Part shown: in pieces, positions 63,108 to 64,000 of the stretch
Position numbering within the stretch: position 1 is the stretch's first letter
How the letters are laid out: every line of letters begins with the position of its first letter
Source: Oceanicola sp.
Lineage (GTDB): Bacteria; Pseudomonadota; Alphaproteobacteria; Rhodobacterales; Rhodobacteraceae
Assembly (NCBI GenBank): GCA_017792405.1
Contig: CP051231.1
Span: forward strand, 2,736,062-2,800,061
Length of the DNA stretch: 64,000 bases
Direction: 5' to 3'
Translations under genes and position numbers: made by a program
The notes under the pieces: model-generated
What the model was told of the DNA's origin: nothing
Databases searched by the model: none
What the model saw: only the letters and a program-made list of their open reading frames with translations

Positions 63108-64000
63108 GCCCAGTCCCAGGGGCGGGTGAAGCTGCCGAGGACTTCGGCCACCTTGGCCTCATCGGTGCCGGAGGTCCTCTTCAGCTTGGCGACGAGGCCG
63201 CGCTTCTTGTCTTCGACCACCTCAGCCACCTCTGCGCCACACCCCTCAAGCGCCTCGTTGTAAATGCGGGTGATCGCCATCTTGCGCAGGTCGGGCTTGA
63301 AGACCTTGCCCACGGCGGTCTTGGGCAGCTCCGGCAGAACCTCGAGGTACTTCGGGTAGGCCGCGCGCTCGTGGATGCGGGCATTGGCGAAGTCGATCAG
63401 CTCCTGTTCGGTCACGGTCGCCCCGGCCACCAGCTCGACATAGGCGCAGGGCAACTCGCCCGCGTGGGCATCGGGCTGACCGATGGCGCCGGCGAAGGCC
63501 ACCGCCTCGTGGCCCGCGAGCGCATCCTCGATCTCGGCGGGGTCGATGTTGTGTCCGCCGCGGATGATCAGGTCTTTCGCGCGACCGGTGATCCAGAGGT
63601 AGCCATCGGCGTCGATCCGGCCAAGGTCGCCGGTGCGCAGATAGACATCATGGTGGAAGAGTTTGTGGTTCTTGTCCTCCTCCGTGTAGGTCGAGCCGGG
63701 GAAGACGCCGGGGGAGGACACGCAGATCTCGCCTACCTCGTCAGTGTTGCATTCGGTCGGGCCATCTGGGCCATCACGCAGGATCTTCACCTCGGTATAG
63801 GGGAAGGGCAGGCCCACGGAGCCGATCTTCTTTTCGCCCGAGGGCGGGTTGCAGGCGACGAGGCAGGTGCATTCGGTGAGGCCGTAGCCCTCGACCACCT
63901 CGACCCCGGTTGCCTTCTCGAAGCGGTTGAACAGTTCGACGGGCAGAGGGGAGGAGCCGGAGAAGGCGGTTTTGACGCTGCTCACATCGGCATTCACCGG
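63104..64000 (-). CDS. Acyl-CoA synthetase, C-terminal part (gene runs off the window)
   Basis: The last 298 residues of an AMP-forming acyl-CoA synthetase; the N-terminal half lies beyond position 64000. Visible are FSGSSPLPVELFNRFEKATG, the adenylation motif VVEGYGLTECTC, YLRTGDLGRIDADGYLWITG (ATP-binding D and R), and the C-terminal KYLEVLPELPKTAVGKVFK, where the catalytic lysine is in GKVFK. A C-terminal extension (VEDKKRGLVAKLKR) is present. The substrate acid is not evident; a medium/long-chain fatty acid or similar is plausible. Confidence 0.88.
   Translation of the reverse strand, partial: PVNADVSSVKTAFSGSSPLPVELFNRFEKATGVEVVEGYGLTECTCLVACNPPSGEKKIGSVGLPFPYTEVKILRDGPDGPTECNTDEVGEICVSSPGVFPGSTYTEEDKNHKLFHHDVYLRTGDLGRIDADGYLWITGRAKDLIIRGGHNIDPAEIEDALAGHEAVAFAGAIGQPDAHAGELPCAYVELVAGATVTEQELIDFANARIHERAAYPKYLEVLPELPKTAVGKVFKPDLRKMAITRIYNEALEGCGAEVAEVVEDKKRGLVAKLKRTSGTDEAKVAEVLGSFTRPWDWA

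Overview
The window reads as a chromosomal segment of a high-GC alphaproteobacterium, most likely a marine Rhodobacterales (Roseobacter-group) species. The support is the choline/glycine-betaine block arranged choXWV / betI-betC-betB-betA, the DUF1467-mce pair, the panC-panB pair, S4 and L25 proteins of alphaproteobacterial type, a bacterial-type homospermidine synthase and frequent Hint/Flp-like proteins. The species call is inference. I saw no rRNA or tRNA gene, CRISPR array, IS element or prophage. Codon use looks uniform, and no gene-free stretch exceeds about 300 bases.

Layout. Positions 1-7307 hold osmolyte uptake and oxidation. The choline ABC transporter (choX-choW-choV, minus strand, choV cut by the window edge) diverges from betI-betC-betB-betA over a BetI-type inverted repeat at 2045-2060. 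Choline-O-sulfate is hydrolysed (BetC), choline is oxidised to betaine aldehyde (BetA) and then to glycine betaine (BetB). A dimethylglycine/sarcosine-dehydrogenase-type flavoprotein (13760-16264, minus) could act further down the betaine demethylation route. Between them lies the tamA-tamB outer-membrane assembly pair. 16428-22628 holds pantothenate genes (panC-panB), a 2-hydroxyacid dehydrogenase, an SH3 protein, and the translationally coupled hisC-tyrC-extensin-like operon.

22878-33455 is mixed housekeeping: an unknown 12-TM protein, a YqhA-type protein, homospermidine synthase, a DUF4394 protein, rpsD with a readable promoter and structured leader, a Hint protein, an LpxR-type lipid A deacylase, a CaiB-type CoA transferase and trpA with its terminator. 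33473-43999 holds DUF1801 / LAS-type peptidase / class II HDAC-like genes, DUF167, pth, GST, methionine aminopeptidase, rplY, an MFS protein, lldD, a PQQ-type dehydrogenase and a zincin.

44065-64000 holds small regulators and enzymes: HxlR-SCP2, nitroreductase, a CysZ-like protein, mce, a response regulator, GNAT, a Flp-like pilin ORF, a DUF1501/DUF1800 pair, hemerythrin, LysR, TPR, and an AhpD-like gene with a divergent TetR over two near-identical 16-bp palindromes. It ends with aspS, an isolated TssC-like type VI sheath gene, a methyltransferase and the 3' part of an acyl-CoA synthetase.

The strongest candidate for something unusual is the TssC-like gene at 61038-62327, which has no other type VI secretion gene near it. 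Next are the twin-palindrome AhpD/TetR locus, the rpsD leader, and the DUF1501/DUF1800 pair beside a stand-alone pilin-like ORF. Most of the window is ordinary core genome.
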